Shown here piece by piece: positions 8,678 through 16,873 of a stretch of DNA of 64,000 nt. Source of the stretch: Sphingopyxis sp. (GTDB lineage Bacteria; Pseudomonadota; Alphaproteobacteria; Sphingomonadales; Sphingomonadaceae); the NCBI RefSeq assembly GCF_016793825.1, contig NZ_JAEULM010000019.1, forward strand, positions 186,001 through 250,000. The letters are read 5' to 3'. The translations under genes were made by a program, and so were the position numbers. Numbering within the stretch: position 1 is the first letter of the stretch; the number at the start of each line of letters is the position of its first letter. The notes beneath the pieces are model-generated. The model worked only from the letters and a program-made list of their open reading frames with translations, made no database searches and was not told where the DNA came from.

Positions 8678-9448
8678 TCAATACGCGCCCGAAGCGTCGG
8701 AAACCGTACCGGAATCCGTGGACGCCATCCCATTACCCGCTTTGCGGGAATCCTCAGGTGAAACGCGGTTGGCCGCGTCCCTACTCCATCCGGCGAAAAA
8801 CTGCCAGCGGCTCAAATGCGCCAGCACCCGATCGGCGGCGCGGGCGTCGGTCACGCCCAGATGCACCGCATTCTCGCGCCCCAATGCCATAGATAGGGAC
8901 TGCCGGTCCACCGGCAAGATCGTCCCTTCACGGCCGGACCCTTCATCCCCTTCGCCGACCCGCCAGGCCTGCGCGAGCTTCTTGCGGCCGTCCTCGCCCG
9001 CGTCGCTTGCGTGCAGCAGCAGGCGAACCTGCCCTTTGCGCGCGGCCTGTTCGATCTTTTCGTTGCCCGAAATCAGCGTGCCGGACCGCGACTCAAGCCC
9101 CAACCGGTCGAGCGTCGCGCGCCGAAGCTGCGTTTCGATCCGTTCGCCGAGATCGTCCGGGATGGTCAGCCCATTTTCGTGCAGCGCCCGCGCGAGTCCG
9201 CCCTTCAGCTTGCCCTTTACCCGCGCCGCCTCCAGCGTGGCGCGATCGACGCCGATCCACGCCCCGCGCCCCGGTGCCTTTCCCAGAACATCGGGCCCGA
9301 TCACGCCGTCGGGCCCGAGCGCCAGGCGCACGAGCCGTTCGGCCGGCGCGACATCGCCGGTCACCACACAGCGCCGCTCGGGCACGTGTTCTCCGCGCTT
9401 GCCCGCGCGGTCGGTTTGGCTCAGTTGATCATTGCGCGGGGTCCGCAT
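8678..9448 (-). CDS. ylxR: YlxR-domain RNA-binding protein with L7Ae-like C-terminus
   Basis: 256 residues. The N-terminal YlxR/DUF448 domain shows ERRCVVTGDVAPAERLVRLA and GRGAWIGVDRATLEAA. The central and C-terminal part (for example KIEQAARKGQVRLLLHASDA) resembles the L7Ae-like half found in alphaproteobacterial versions. It is probably an RNA-binding accessory of the ribosome or RNase P, by analogy with characterised YlxR proteins. The start at 9448 (MRTPRNDQLS) overlaps nusA by 20 bases. A longer frame to 9562 lies wholly within nusA and is unlikely. Confidence 0.9.
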   Translation of the reverse strand: MRTPRNDQLSQTDRAGKRGEHVPERRCVVTGDVAPAERLVRLALGPDGVIGPDVLGKAPGRGAWIGVDRATLEAARVKGKLKGGLARALHENGLTIPDDLGERIETQLRRATLDRLGLESRSGTLISGNEKIEQAARKGQVRLLLHASDAGEDGRKKLAQAWRVGEGDEGSGREGTILPVDRQSLSMALGRENAVHLGVTDARAADRVLAHLSRWQFFAGWSRDAANRVSPEDSRKAGNGMASTDSGTVSDASGAY

Positions 9449-11072
9449 CGGCGGCCTCCCCGTTTTGCGGCTCGGCCGCGGGTGCGGCTTGCGGCTCATC
9501 GTCGAACCAGTGCGCACGCGCCGCCATGATGATCTCGTTGCCCTGCTCTTCGGACAGGCCATATTCGCCCAGCACGCCGCCCTTGTCCTCGGCGCGCTCG
9601 CTCCGCTCGCTGCGCGCGGGACCCCGGCGATTGTCCTGGCGCTTCTTGGCGATCAGTTCGTCGGTGGCGAGGTCGGCCAGGTCGTCGAGCGTCTTGATGC
9701 CAGCCTTGCCGAGCACGACCAGCATCGCTTCGGTCAGGTGCGGGATGTCGGCCAGATCGTCTTCGACGCCAAGTTCGCGGCGTTCGACGCGCGATGCTTC
9801 CTCGCGGCGCTCGAGCGCTTCGGTCGCGCGGCTCTGCAGTTCCTGCGCCAGTTCGTCGTCGAAACCTTCGATGCTCGCAAGTTCGTCGATGCCGACATAG
9901 GCGACCTCTTCAAGCTCGCCGAACCCTTCGGCAACCAGCAACTGGGCGAGCGTCTCGTCGACGTCCAGTTCTTCCTGGAACATCGTCGAACGTTCGACGA
10001 ATTCGCGCTGACGCTTCTCGCTCGCGTCGGCCTCGGTCATGATGTCGATCTGGCTGCCGGTAAGCTGGCTGGCGAGACGGACGTTCTGACCACGGCGACC
10101 GATGGCAAGCGACAGCTGGTCGTCGGGAACGACGACTTCGATGCGGCTGTCATCCTCGTCGATGACAACGCGCTGCACCGTCGCGGGCTGAAGCGCGTTG
10201 ACGACGAAGGTCGCGGTATCTTCGGACCACGGGATGATGTCGATCTTCTCGCCCTGCATTTCCTGGACGACCGCCTGGACGCGGCTACCCTTCATGCCGA
10301 CGCAGGCGCCAACGGGGTCGATCGAACCGTCGTAGCTGATCACGCCGATCTTGGCGCGGCTACCCGGATCGCGCGCGGCGGCCTTGATCTCGATGATGCC
10401 GTCATAGATTTCGGGCACTTCCTGCGCGAACAGCTTCTTCATGAAATCGGGGTGCGCGCGGCTGAGGAAAATCTGCGGACCGCGGTTCTCGCGGCGCACC
10501 GACAGGATCAGCGCGCGGACACGGTCGCCGACGCGCATCAATTCGCGCGGGATCTGCTGGTCGCGGCGGATCACGCCTTCGGCACGGCCGAGGTTGACGA
10601 CGATGTGACCGAATTCGACCGACTTCACGACGCCGGTGATGATCTCGCTCGCGCGGTCCTTGAACTCTTCATACTGGCGCTCGCGATCGGCTTCGCGCAC
10701 CTTCTGGAAGATGACCTGCTTCGCCGACTGTGCGTCGATGCGGCCCAGATCGACCGCAGGCAGCGGGTCGACGATGAAGTCGCCGAGCTTCGCATCCTTT
10801 TGCAGCTTCTGACCGGCGGCGAGGTCGACCTGCTTGAAATAATCCTCGACCTGCTCGACGACCTCGACGACGCGCCACAGGCGCAGGTCGCCAGTCTGCG
10901 CGTCAAGCTTGGCGCGGATGTCGTTCTCCGCGCCGTAGCGCGCGCGCGCGGCACGCTGGATCGCTTCCTCGATGGCCTCGATGACGATGGCCTTGTCGAT
11001 CATCTTCTCACTGGCGACCGAATTGGCGATCGCGAGCAGTTCGGCCTTGTTCGCGGAAATGGCAGTGGCCAT
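9429..11072 (-). CDS. nusA: Transcription termination/antitermination factor NusA
   Basis: 547 residues. NusA binds RNA polymerase and nascent RNA, tuning pausing, termination and antitermination. It has the N-terminal polymerase-binding domain, an S1 domain (IITGVVKSVEFGHIVVNLG), two KH domains (GACVGMKGSRVQAVVQEMQG and LAIGRRGQNVRLASQLTG) and C-terminal helix-hairpin-helix repeats (LVAEGFGELEEVAYV; MLVVLGKAGIKTLDDLADLA). It ends in an acidic, Ala-rich tail. The start ATG shares one base with the rimP stop (TGATG). Confidence 0.97.
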   Translation of the reverse strand: MATAISANKAELLAIANSVASEKMIDKAIVIEAIEEAIQRAARARYGAENDIRAKLDAQTGDLRLWRVVEVVEQVEDYFKQVDLAAGQKLQKDAKLGDFIVDPLPAVDLGRIDAQSAKQVIFQKVREADRERQYEEFKDRASEIITGVVKSVEFGHIVVNLGRAEGVIRRDQQIPRELMRVGDRVRALILSVRRENRGPQIFLSRAHPDFMKKLFAQEVPEIYDGIIEIKAAARDPGSRAKIGVISYDGSIDPVGACVGMKGSRVQAVVQEMQGEKIDIIPWSEDTATFVVNALQPATVQRVVIDEDDSRIEVVVPDDQLSLAIGRRGQNVRLASQLTGSQIDIMTEADASEKRQREFVERSTMFQEELDVDETLAQLLVAEGFGELEEVAYVGIDELASIEGFDDELAQELQSRATEALERREEASRVERRELGVEDDLADIPHLTEAMLVVLGKAGIKTLDDLADLATDELIAKKRQDNRRGPARSERSERAEDKGGVLGEYGLSEEQGNEIIMAARAHWFDDEPQAAPAAEPQNGEAADADPAQ

Positions 11073-11617
11073 CAGTCCTGTCCTTCTTCTTCCATTTCGT
11101 CGGCGCCTTCGACTGAAAGCGGGACGGTTGCGGCAATCAATTTGTCGGTGAGAAACAGCTTCGCCGTCTCGATCGCATCGAACGGCAGCTTGTGCTCCAC
11201 CTCTTCTTTATCCGAAATCGTAACGACATCGCCGTCGATGCCGACCAGCGTACCGTTGAAACGCTGACGCCCGTTCAGCTTTTCCTTCAGCGCGATCTTC
11301 GCCTCATGCCCCGCCCAGTCGGCGAAGTCGGCAGGGCGCGTCAGCGGCCGGTCGATGCCCGGCGACGACACCTCGAGCCGGTAGGCGCCGTCGATCGGAT
11401 CCTTGCCCGCTTCCTCGAGCGCGTCGAGCTGCTCCGAGATGCGGCGCGACAGATCGGCGCAATCGTCGATGGTGAGCTGGCGCGTGTCGGGCCGCTCAGC
11501 CATCACCTGCAACGTCGGATCGCTCTCCCCGCCAAAGAAGGCGACGCGCACGAGTGCAAGGCCCAATGCCTCGGCTTCGGGCGCGATGATCGCGTTGAGG
11601 GCGTCGAAATCGACCAA
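11072..11617 (-). CDS. rimP: Ribosome maturation factor RimP
   Basis: 181 residues. RimP is needed for 30S subunit maturation. The motifs DDCADLSRRISEQLDALEEA and YRLEVSSPGIDRPLTRPADF are diagnostic. The family start (MVDFDALNAIIAPEAEALGL) uses a TTG codon at 11617, preceded by GGGAAA at about 5 bases. It is the first gene of the operon, so its promoter should lie in 11618-11760. The C-terminus is acidic (EGADEMEEEGQD). Confidence 0.94.
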   Translation of the reverse strand: MVDFDALNAIIAPEAEALGLALVRVAFFGGESDPTLQVMAERPDTRQLTIDDCADLSRRISEQLDALEEAGKDPIDGAYRLEVSSPGIDRPLTRPADFADWAGHEAKIALKEKLNGRQRFNGTLVGIDGDVVTISDKEEVEHKLPFDAIETAKLFLTDKLIAATVPLSVEGADEMEEEGQD

Positions 11618-11760
11618 ATCAGTTTCCCAAATCGGATGACCGGAAAACCATGCGGAAACAGCCGCCGCGGCCCGCGGCCCCGACGTCCCAACTGGCTAAC
11701 CATGTCAAGAAGTACGGCGCATATAGGCCGGGATGGCTGAGTCGGCAAGGGGGAATGGCG
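11618..11760 (-). promoter_or_regulatory. Upstream region of rimP operon
   Basis: The 143 bases between rimP and the end of chrA must carry the promoter of the rimP-nusA-infB operon. No clear -35/-10 pair, tRNA or attenuator could be made out by eye. Confidence 0.35.
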
Positions 11761-12942
11761 TCAGGGGTCGAGCAGCCACCCAGCCCCGCCGGCCGCAATC
11801 ACCAGCAGCGGCGCCAACCATTTCCCCCTGAGCCCCGTCACGGCGGCGACCGCGCTGCCGAAGATCGCGAGACCCGCGGCCGGACTCGACACACGAAGTG
11901 CCGTCGCCCAGCCAAGTTGAAGCAATGTCGCACCGATCACGCCGACGACCGCAGCGGCGACTCCGGCCAGCGCGCGGTGCAACGCCGGATTCTCCACCGC
12001 CGCCTCCAGCCGCTCGAAGAAGATCATGGAAAAGGCGAAAGCGGGCAGGAACATGCCGGCCGTGATCGCGAGCGCACCCGGCATCCCGGCCACGACATAG
12101 CCTGCAAACGTCGCGAATATGACGAGCGGTGCCGGCAACATTCCGGAGATTGCGACGCCGTCGAGAAAGCTCGCATCGGACAGCCAGCCACGGCCGACGG
12201 TGTCGGTGCGCACATAGGGAATTGCCGTATAGGCACCGCCGAACGTCAGGAGTCCGCCCTTCAGCCCAGTTGCGAACAGCGCGATGATTCCCACTTCGCT
12301 CGCCGCGACCGTCGGCGTCCCGGCAGGGCCGGCGCCCGGCATCAGCATAGCCAACCCGATAGCTGCTGCCAGCACGGCCACAACGGCGGCAGGCCGCGCC
12401 GCAAAACCATAGACGAGCCCTGCCGCTGTCAGCGGAATCCAGAACGGCGCGTCAGCCAGCGTAGCCGTCATGGACATCGCAGCGAGAAGCCACAACAACC
12501 TGTCTTCGAGGATGTGGGTGCCGATCCGCTGCACCGCACGCAAGATGATTGCAAGCACCGCGATCTGCACGCCCAGGAAAATGGAAATCATCGCCGGATT
12601 GCCGACGATCCAGTCCTTGTAGAGCCACGCCGCGCCCAGCATCAGCGCAAAGCCCGGCAGCATGAAGCCCAGCCCGGCAAGCAGCCCACCCATCCGTCCG
12701 CGCGCGACCATCCCAAGGTGGACACACAGTTCATGCGCCTCCGGCCCCGGCAATATCTGCATCACCGCGAGCAGCCGGTTGAAGCGCTCGGGCGAAATCC
12801 ACCGCTCCTCCTCGACAAGCGCCTGCTTCACCATTGCTATCTGCGCGACCGGACCGCCGAATGCGAAAAAGCCAAAGCGCAGAAAACGCCAGGAGAGCTG
12901 CAAAAGGGAAAGTCGGGGGGGCGAAGGGTCCGGGATCGACAT
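11761..12942 (-). CDS. chrA: Chromate transporter ChrA
   Basis: 393 residues with about ten to twelve membrane segments in two homologous halves, each starting with the family's FGGPVAQIAM or FGGAYTAIPYV motif. It also has the PGPEAHELCVHLG stretch usual in the N-terminal half. ChrA exports chromate from the cytoplasm. The start at 12942 (MSIPDPSPPRLSLLQLS) was chosen because the 39 extra residues of the longer frame are low-complexity and atypical. It is divergent from dmeR-dmeF, so the 178-base gap may serve both, giving a small metal-resistance locus. Confidence 0.92.
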   Translation of the reverse strand: MSIPDPSPPRLSLLQLSWRFLRFGFFAFGGPVAQIAMVKQALVEEERWISPERFNRLLAVMQILPGPEAHELCVHLGMVARGRMGGLLAGLGFMLPGFALMLGAAWLYKDWIVGNPAMISIFLGVQIAVLAIILRAVQRIGTHILEDRLLWLLAAMSMTATLADAPFWIPLTAAGLVYGFAARPAAVVAVLAAAIGLAMLMPGAGPAGTPTVAASEVGIIALFATGLKGGLLTFGGAYTAIPYVRTDTVGRGWLSDASFLDGVAISGMLPAPLVIFATFAGYVVAGMPGALAITAGMFLPAFAFSMIFFERLEAAVENPALHRALAGVAAAVVGVIGATLLQLGWATALRVSSPAAGLAIFGSAVAAVTGLRGKWLAPLLVIAAGGAGWLLDP

Positions 12943-13100
12943 GGCAAGCGCGCTCCTTTCCGCAAAAGCGGACGATGGAGCGGAACTTGGACAGCGAGCC
13001 GTCTCAACGGGCGTCCGCGTGGCCCGTCCCGTCGAGATAGCATATTGCGGACACGGCAAAAGATAGTTTGCCTTCTATCCCGATTGCCCGATCTATTCTT

Positions 13101-13122
13101 ATAGGATAGGGGGGTATCCTAT
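13101..13122 (+). promoter_or_regulatory. G-tract operator for DmeR (CsoR/RcnR type)
   Basis: ATAGGATA, then GGGGGG, then TATCCTAT: a perfect inverted repeat around a six-G tract, the layout known for RcnR/DmeR-type operators. The right arm overlaps the dmeR ATG at 13121, and the G-tract sits where a Shine-Dalgarno would be, 6 bases before the start. Repressor binding would therefore also cover the ribosome-binding site. Confidence 0.8.
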
Positions 13123-13396
13123 GTCGCACTTACGCTCCGACAAGAACCAGCTTCTGGCACGCACCCGGCGCATAGCGGGACAACTTGCAGCGATCGAACG
13201 TGCGATCGAAGGCGACGCCGAATGCGCCGCGATCCTGCATCAGGTCGCAGGAGTGCGCGGGGCGGTGGCTGGACTGATGGACGAGCTTGTCGCCGATCAT
13301 CTGAAATCGCACGTCGTCGCGCCTGGCCTCTCCGACGCCGAACGAGCAGAGGGCGGCAACGAGCTGCTCGCCGCGATCCGCCGCTATGGGAAATAG
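13121..13396 (+). CDS. dmeR: CsoR/RcnR-family metal-responsive repressor, DmeR-like
   Basis: 91 residues, all helical. The family signature runs LLARTRRIAGQLAAIERAI, then Cys35 (GDAECAAILHQVAGVRGAV), with His at LVADHLKSHVV. The metal-binding positions (N-terminal His3, Cys35, His60 and His64) fit the RcnR/FrmR group, where Ni/Co or formaldehyde is sensed. The adjoining CDF exporter and the G-tract operator favour a Co/Ni sensor of the DmeR type known in rhizobia. It lies 8 bases ahead of dmeF. Confidence 0.87.
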   Translation: MSHLRSDKNQLLARTRRIAGQLAAIERAIEGDAECAAILHQVAGVRGAVAGLMDELVADHLKSHVVAPGLSDAERAEGGNELLAAIRRYGK

Positions 13397-13404
13397 GGGG
13401 AAAA

Positions 13405-14349
13405 ATGTCGCTCGACAGTGAAATCGATGCGCTGACGCACCGTCATGTCTATCTGGGCGCGCGGCATGACGAGAATGCGCGCCGTACCCTGTGGGTCGTG
13501 CTGTTGACGGCCGTCATGATGGTGGGCGAGATCGCCGCCGGCATCGTCTTCAACTCGATGGCGCTGCTCGCCGACGGCTTTCACATGGCGACGCATGCCG
13601 GCGCGCTTGGCATCGCGGCGCTCGCCTATCGCTATGCCAAACGCCATGCGGAAAGCGGCCGATACACGTTCGGGACCGGCAAGGTCGGCGATCTGGCGGG
13701 CTTCGCTTCGGCGCTGGTGCTCGGAATCGTCGCGCTTGGCATTGCCTGGGAATCGGCGATCCGCCTCGTCAATCCCAGCCCCGTCGCGTTCGGCGAGGCG
13801 ACGGTGATCGCGGTGATCGGCCTTGGCGTGAATATCGTCAGCGCCCTCCTCCTCGGTCACGGACACGAGCACGGGCATGATCACAGCCATCATCACGACC
13901 ATGCGGAGGATCATGATCATGATCACGCTCATGACCATGGGCACGAGAAGGACAACAACCTTCGTTCCGCCTATTTCCACGTGATCGCCGACGCGCTGAC
14001 CTCGGTTCTGGCTATCGCGGCGCTGCTCGGCGGTCGGTATCTGGGCTGGGTGTGGCTCGATCCCGCAATGGGTATCGTCGGCGCGATCGTCATCGCGGTC
14101 TGGTCGGCCACGCTGATGCGCGACACCGGTGCGGTACTGCTCGACGCCACGGACACCGCGCTGGAAAGCGAAATCCGTTCACGGGTCGAGGGGCCGGGCG
14201 ACGCGACGATCACCGACCTTCACGTCTGGCGCGTAGGCCCCGGCGCGCACGCCGCGATCGTCAGCGTGGTTGGCGCGCCACGCAGCACGATCTGCCAGCG
14301 GCTGCGACCGATACGCGAAATCGAGCATCTGACCGTGGAGACGCGATAG
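13405..14349 (+). CDS. dmeF: CDF-family Co/Ni efflux protein DmeF
   Basis: 314 residues. It expels divalent metal (Co, Ni, possibly Fe or Zn) in exchange for protons across the inner membrane. Six membrane segments are visible. Transport-site motifs are present in segment 2 (NSMALLADGFHMATHAGAL) and segment 5 (YFHVIADALTSVLAI). Between segments 4 and 5 is a His/Asp-rich loop of about 33 residues (GHGHEHGHDHSHHHDH and onwards), a metal-binding feature of CDF proteins. RBS: AGGGGG before the ATG at 13405. The HxxxD pair typical of DmeF is visible. Confidence 0.92.
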   Translation: MSLDSEIDALTHRHVYLGARHDENARRTLWVVLLTAVMMVGEIAAGIVFNSMALLADGFHMATHAGALGIAALAYRYAKRHAESGRYTFGTGKVGDLAGFASALVLGIVALGIAWESAIRLVNPSPVAFGEATVIAVIGLGVNIVSALLLGHGHEHGHDHSHHHDHAEDHDHDHAHDHGHEKDNNLRSAYFHVIADALTSVLAIAALLGGRYLGWVWLDPAMGIVGAIVIAVWSATLMRDTGAVLLDATDTALESEIRSRVEGPGDATITDLHVWRVGPGAHAAIVSVVGAPRSTICQRLRPIREIEHLTVETR

Positions 14350-14360
14350 AACTGGACCCT

Positions 14361-14378
14361 CTAGGGTCAGGACCCTAG
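14361..14378. terminator. Palindrome CTAGGGTCAGGACCCTAG between converging genes
   Basis: An 8+8-base perfect stem with a 2-base loop, 11 bases after the dmeF stop. Its CTA supplies the stop codon of the converging gene at 14375. The same core recurs at 27928-27943 in the same setting, so it is probably a bidirectional terminator-like or REP-like unit. There is no T-tract. Confidence 0.6.
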
Positions 14379-14881
14379 TCGATAACCTCGACCTCGATAT
14401 GCGGCGCCAGCTTCGCAAGCTTGCCTGCCCAGCGCTCATAAGGCCAGGGGATCACCTCCTGATCGAACCAGAACTGCCGATTCCCGTCGATGTCATACAG
14501 ATGGACCTCATCGTCGCCTTCGTCCCTGCGGACGATACGAAGCTTGCCGATCCGCGACGGGTGGATCCGCCCTTCATCGCCGCCGGCCCTGCCGATACGC
14601 CCCTGCCACCAGACGAGGTCGCCCGTTGCAGGGTCCAGCAAGCTGCCGCGGCGGGGATTGGCCAGCATGTTCAGGCCGGCACCCAGAGCGACCAGCGCGC
14701 CGAGCGCCTGCGCCAACGGTACCAGCCATGGCGCGCACTCGCGCCCGTCCTCGCTGCAATTCTCCTCGGGGCGGATCGTCGACCCGGCCCAGAAGAACAT
14801 CGCACCGACCGCCAGCAACAGCCACATGCGGGCATCACTCCGCGCGCTGCGGCGATAAGTCGGGAGGCCTGTATCGGTCAC
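14375..14881 (-). CDS. Two-TM membrane protein of unknown function
   Basis: 168 residues starting with GTG. There are two hydrophobic segments (about 19-35 and 52-74) joined by a loop with two cysteines (NCSEDGRECAPW). They are followed by a soluble domain of about 90 residues with a possible beta-rich fold (GDLVWWQGRIGRAGGDEGRI, then a Trp-rich QFWFDQEVIPWPYERWAGKL). No family is recognised. The C-terminal part probably faces the cytoplasm. It converges with dmeF. Confidence 0.7.
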   Translation of the reverse strand: MTDTGLPTYRRSARSDARMWLLLAVGAMFFWAGSTIRPEENCSEDGRECAPWLVPLAQALGALVALGAGLNMLANPRRGSLLDPATGDLVWWQGRIGRAGGDEGRIHPSRIGKLRIVRRDEGDDEVHLYDIDGNRQFWFDQEVIPWPYERWAGKLAKLAPHIEVEVID

Positions 14882-15286
14882 GGCGGGAAGTTAGCGCAGC
14901 AGCCTCAACAGGACGCTAACATGGCAAGGCACCCTTCACGCGAGGAAACGCCGTTCCGCCGGGCAAGGATGTCTCCGGCGGACAGCAACAGAAACGCGCC
15001 GCTCCGGTCGCTCGATCGATCCTGCAACCCATTGATTTCGTGGATAGCGGGAAGACGATTTCGACCTTTTCGGCGGTATCCCGGCGATATCGCGGACGGT
15101 CGGGGCGGATCATTCCACGCCAAATGAAGCCTACGCTTTGCGAGCAATCGCCCTTCATGCCCGGCGGCGCGCTTGTCCCCCTCCGGTACATCGCGCAGAG
15201 AGCGAAACATTTTATTGGCGATTCAGGGCATAAGGCAGGGTGACGGCGGTTCGGGCGAATCGGCCGCGGAGATTTTGACGCGACAT
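14882..15286. other. 405-base gap with no convincing gene
   Basis: Short open frames exist on both strands (for example minus strand 14905-15210), but none has a ribosome-binding site or protein-like composition that I trust. The 3' part should hold the promoter of the wall hydrolase. Nothing else was recognised. Confidence 0.5.
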
Positions 15287-16414
15287 ATGAAACCCGAACT
15301 GACCCTTTCCGCCCGCTCGACGTGGCGCGATCCGGTGCCGCAAAGGCCGGCGGGGCCGGGCCGCGAATATTGGGGATTGCTGGTCGCGGTCGTGGTCGTC
15401 GCCTGCCTCGCGCTCACGCTGTCGAGCGGTCAATATCGCCCGCGCGGCTTCGGGCCGTACAGCGTTACCGTACCGCTGAACTTCAAGACCTATGACCCGG
15501 CCCGCTGGGCGGTGATGAACGCGGACACCTACGAGGACGCGCTGAAGATCGATCCGACGCTGCCGAACCCCGACAGCGTCGGCTATGCCGATGCAACCGC
15601 CAACGCACCGCTGACCGCGGCGCAACTGCAACAGGAAGCCCTAGTCGGGCCGCCCGCCACGCCTTATGTCTTTCGCGGGCTCACCGCGCTTGACCGCGAG
15701 CGCGCGCATTATTGCCTGACCTCCGCGATCTACTACGAGGCCGCGTCCGAAAGCGACGACGGAATGCGCGGGGTCGCACAGGTTATCGTCAACCGCGCCC
15801 GGCATCCCAGCTTCCCGAACACGATCTGCGGAGTCGTCTTCCAGGGATCGCAGCGCGCAGGCGTCTGTCAGTTCACTTTCTCGTGCGACGGCGCGATGGC
15901 GCGCGCGCCCGAACGGCGCAACTGGCTCCGCGCAAGCCGCATCGCCGCCGCCGCGCTCAACGGATATGTGTTTCCGGGCGTCGGCCTCGCGACCCATTAT
16001 CACACGACTGCAATCTGGCCGCGCTGGGGTAAGAGCCTCGTCATGACGAATATCGTCGGAGCGCACATCTTCCACCGTTGGCGCGGCCGCTGGGGCATGC
16101 CCGACGCCTTCCGTGCACCCTATACCGGCCGCGAGCCGGTGCCGGGCCCCTATATGCCCGTGGCGCAGCAGCTTGCGATCCTGAAGGGCCAGGGTATCGC
16201 GCCGGGCGCGGGACCGGTCCCCGCACTGGCCGGCACCGCCGCACCGCTGCCCGATGTTGCGCCGGCACCGATGCCGGGCACGATGTCGGCCCCCAGCGCG
16301 CCCCTGCCCGCAGCACCCCCCGCGCCGCCTACGCCGACCTACGCCGATCCGCGACTGAACCAGTCCGGGCAGATCAGGGAAGAGTTCAGCAAGAGCGGGG
16401 AGTGGATTCGCTGA
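15287..16414 (+). CDS. SleB-type cell-wall hydrolase, membrane-anchored
   Basis: 375 residues. An N-terminal membrane anchor (about residues 27-47, YWGLLVAVVVVACLALTL) precedes the hydrolase_2/SleB domain (about 125-245). That domain has HYCLTSAIYYEAASESDDGM, with the catalytic-type Glu, and GVAQVIVNRARHPSFPNTIC. The C-terminus is a Pro/Ala-rich tail. It is predicted to act on peptidoglycan in the periplasm; non-sporulating alphaproteobacteria use such proteins in wall remodelling. I chose the ATG at 15287 (GGAG upstream); the frame stays open to 15173 without protein-like content. Confidence 0.86.
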   Translation: MKPELTLSARSTWRDPVPQRPAGPGREYWGLLVAVVVVACLALTLSSGQYRPRGFGPYSVTVPLNFKTYDPARWAVMNADTYEDALKIDPTLPNPDSVGYADATANAPLTAAQLQQEALVGPPATPYVFRGLTALDRERAHYCLTSAIYYEAASESDDGMRGVAQVIVNRARHPSFPNTICGVVFQGSQRAGVCQFTFSCDGAMARAPERRNWLRASRIAAAALNGYVFPGVGLATHYHTTAIWPRWGKSLVMTNIVGAHIFHRWRGRWGMPDAFRAPYTGREPVPGPYMPVAQQLAILKGQGIAPGAGPVPALAGTAAPLPDVAPAPMPGTMSAPSAPLPAAPPAPPTPTYADPRLNQSGQIREEFSKSGEWIR

Positions 16415-16458
16415 CCGAAGCCGCCTAGTCTCGTGGCATCACCATCAGGGAGGATGTC

Positions 16459-16845
16459 ATGGGACATGTGAAAGGCATCGGCGGCCTCTTCTTCCGTTCG
16501 AAGGACCCGGAGAAACTCGGCACCTGGTATCGCGAACGGCTGGGCGTCGGCGGCGGCTGCAGCGCCGACGAGAGCGTGCCGCCCAATCAGTGGGTGTGGA
16601 ACGTTACCGCCGGCCCACTCGTCTTCGCGCCTTTCAAGGCCGACACCGACTATTTTCCTGCTGACCGGCAACACATGCTGAACCTGCGGGTCGACGACCT
16701 CGACGCCGTACTGGTGCCGTTTCACGAAGCGGGCGACGAAGTGATCACCAAACCCGAATGGGACGACCCCAGCGTGGGCCGCTTCGCGCGCGTCCATGAC
16801 CCCGAAGGCAATCCGATCGAACTTTGGGAGCCGCCGAAGAGCTGA
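16459..16845 (+). CDS. VOC-superfamily (glyoxalase-like) protein
   Basis: 128 residues, one vicinal-oxygen-chelate module pair. It opens GIGGLFFRSKDPEKLGTWYR and ends VHDPEGNPIELWEPP, which supplies the usual Glu ligand. The spacing suggests a glyoxalase-like metal enzyme or ligand-binding protein; the first-strand His ligand typical of glyoxalase I is not apparent. RBS GGGAGG lies before the ATG. It sits alone between the hydrolase and a converging ATPase gene. Confidence 0.82.
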   Translation: MGHVKGIGGLFFRSKDPEKLGTWYRERLGVGGGCSADESVPPNQWVWNVTAGPLVFAPFKADTDYFPADRQHMLNLRVDDLDAVLVPFHEAGDEVITKPEWDDPSVGRFARVHDPEGNPIELWEPPKS

Positions 16846-16873
16846 GGCCGAGCGAAACCGGGCGGGTGTCTCT

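Noticed and set aside
6165-9428. 1087-codon open frame opposite infB and ylxR
   Set aside because: It is a mirror of a high-GC gene: composition is Arg/His/Asp-rich and no domain is visible, while infB on the other strand is unambiguous.
11727-11760. tRNA-like start GGCCGGGATGGCTGAGTCGG
   Set aside because: The pattern recalls a tRNA 5' arm, but no anticodon stem, T-loop or acceptor 3' side can be paired.
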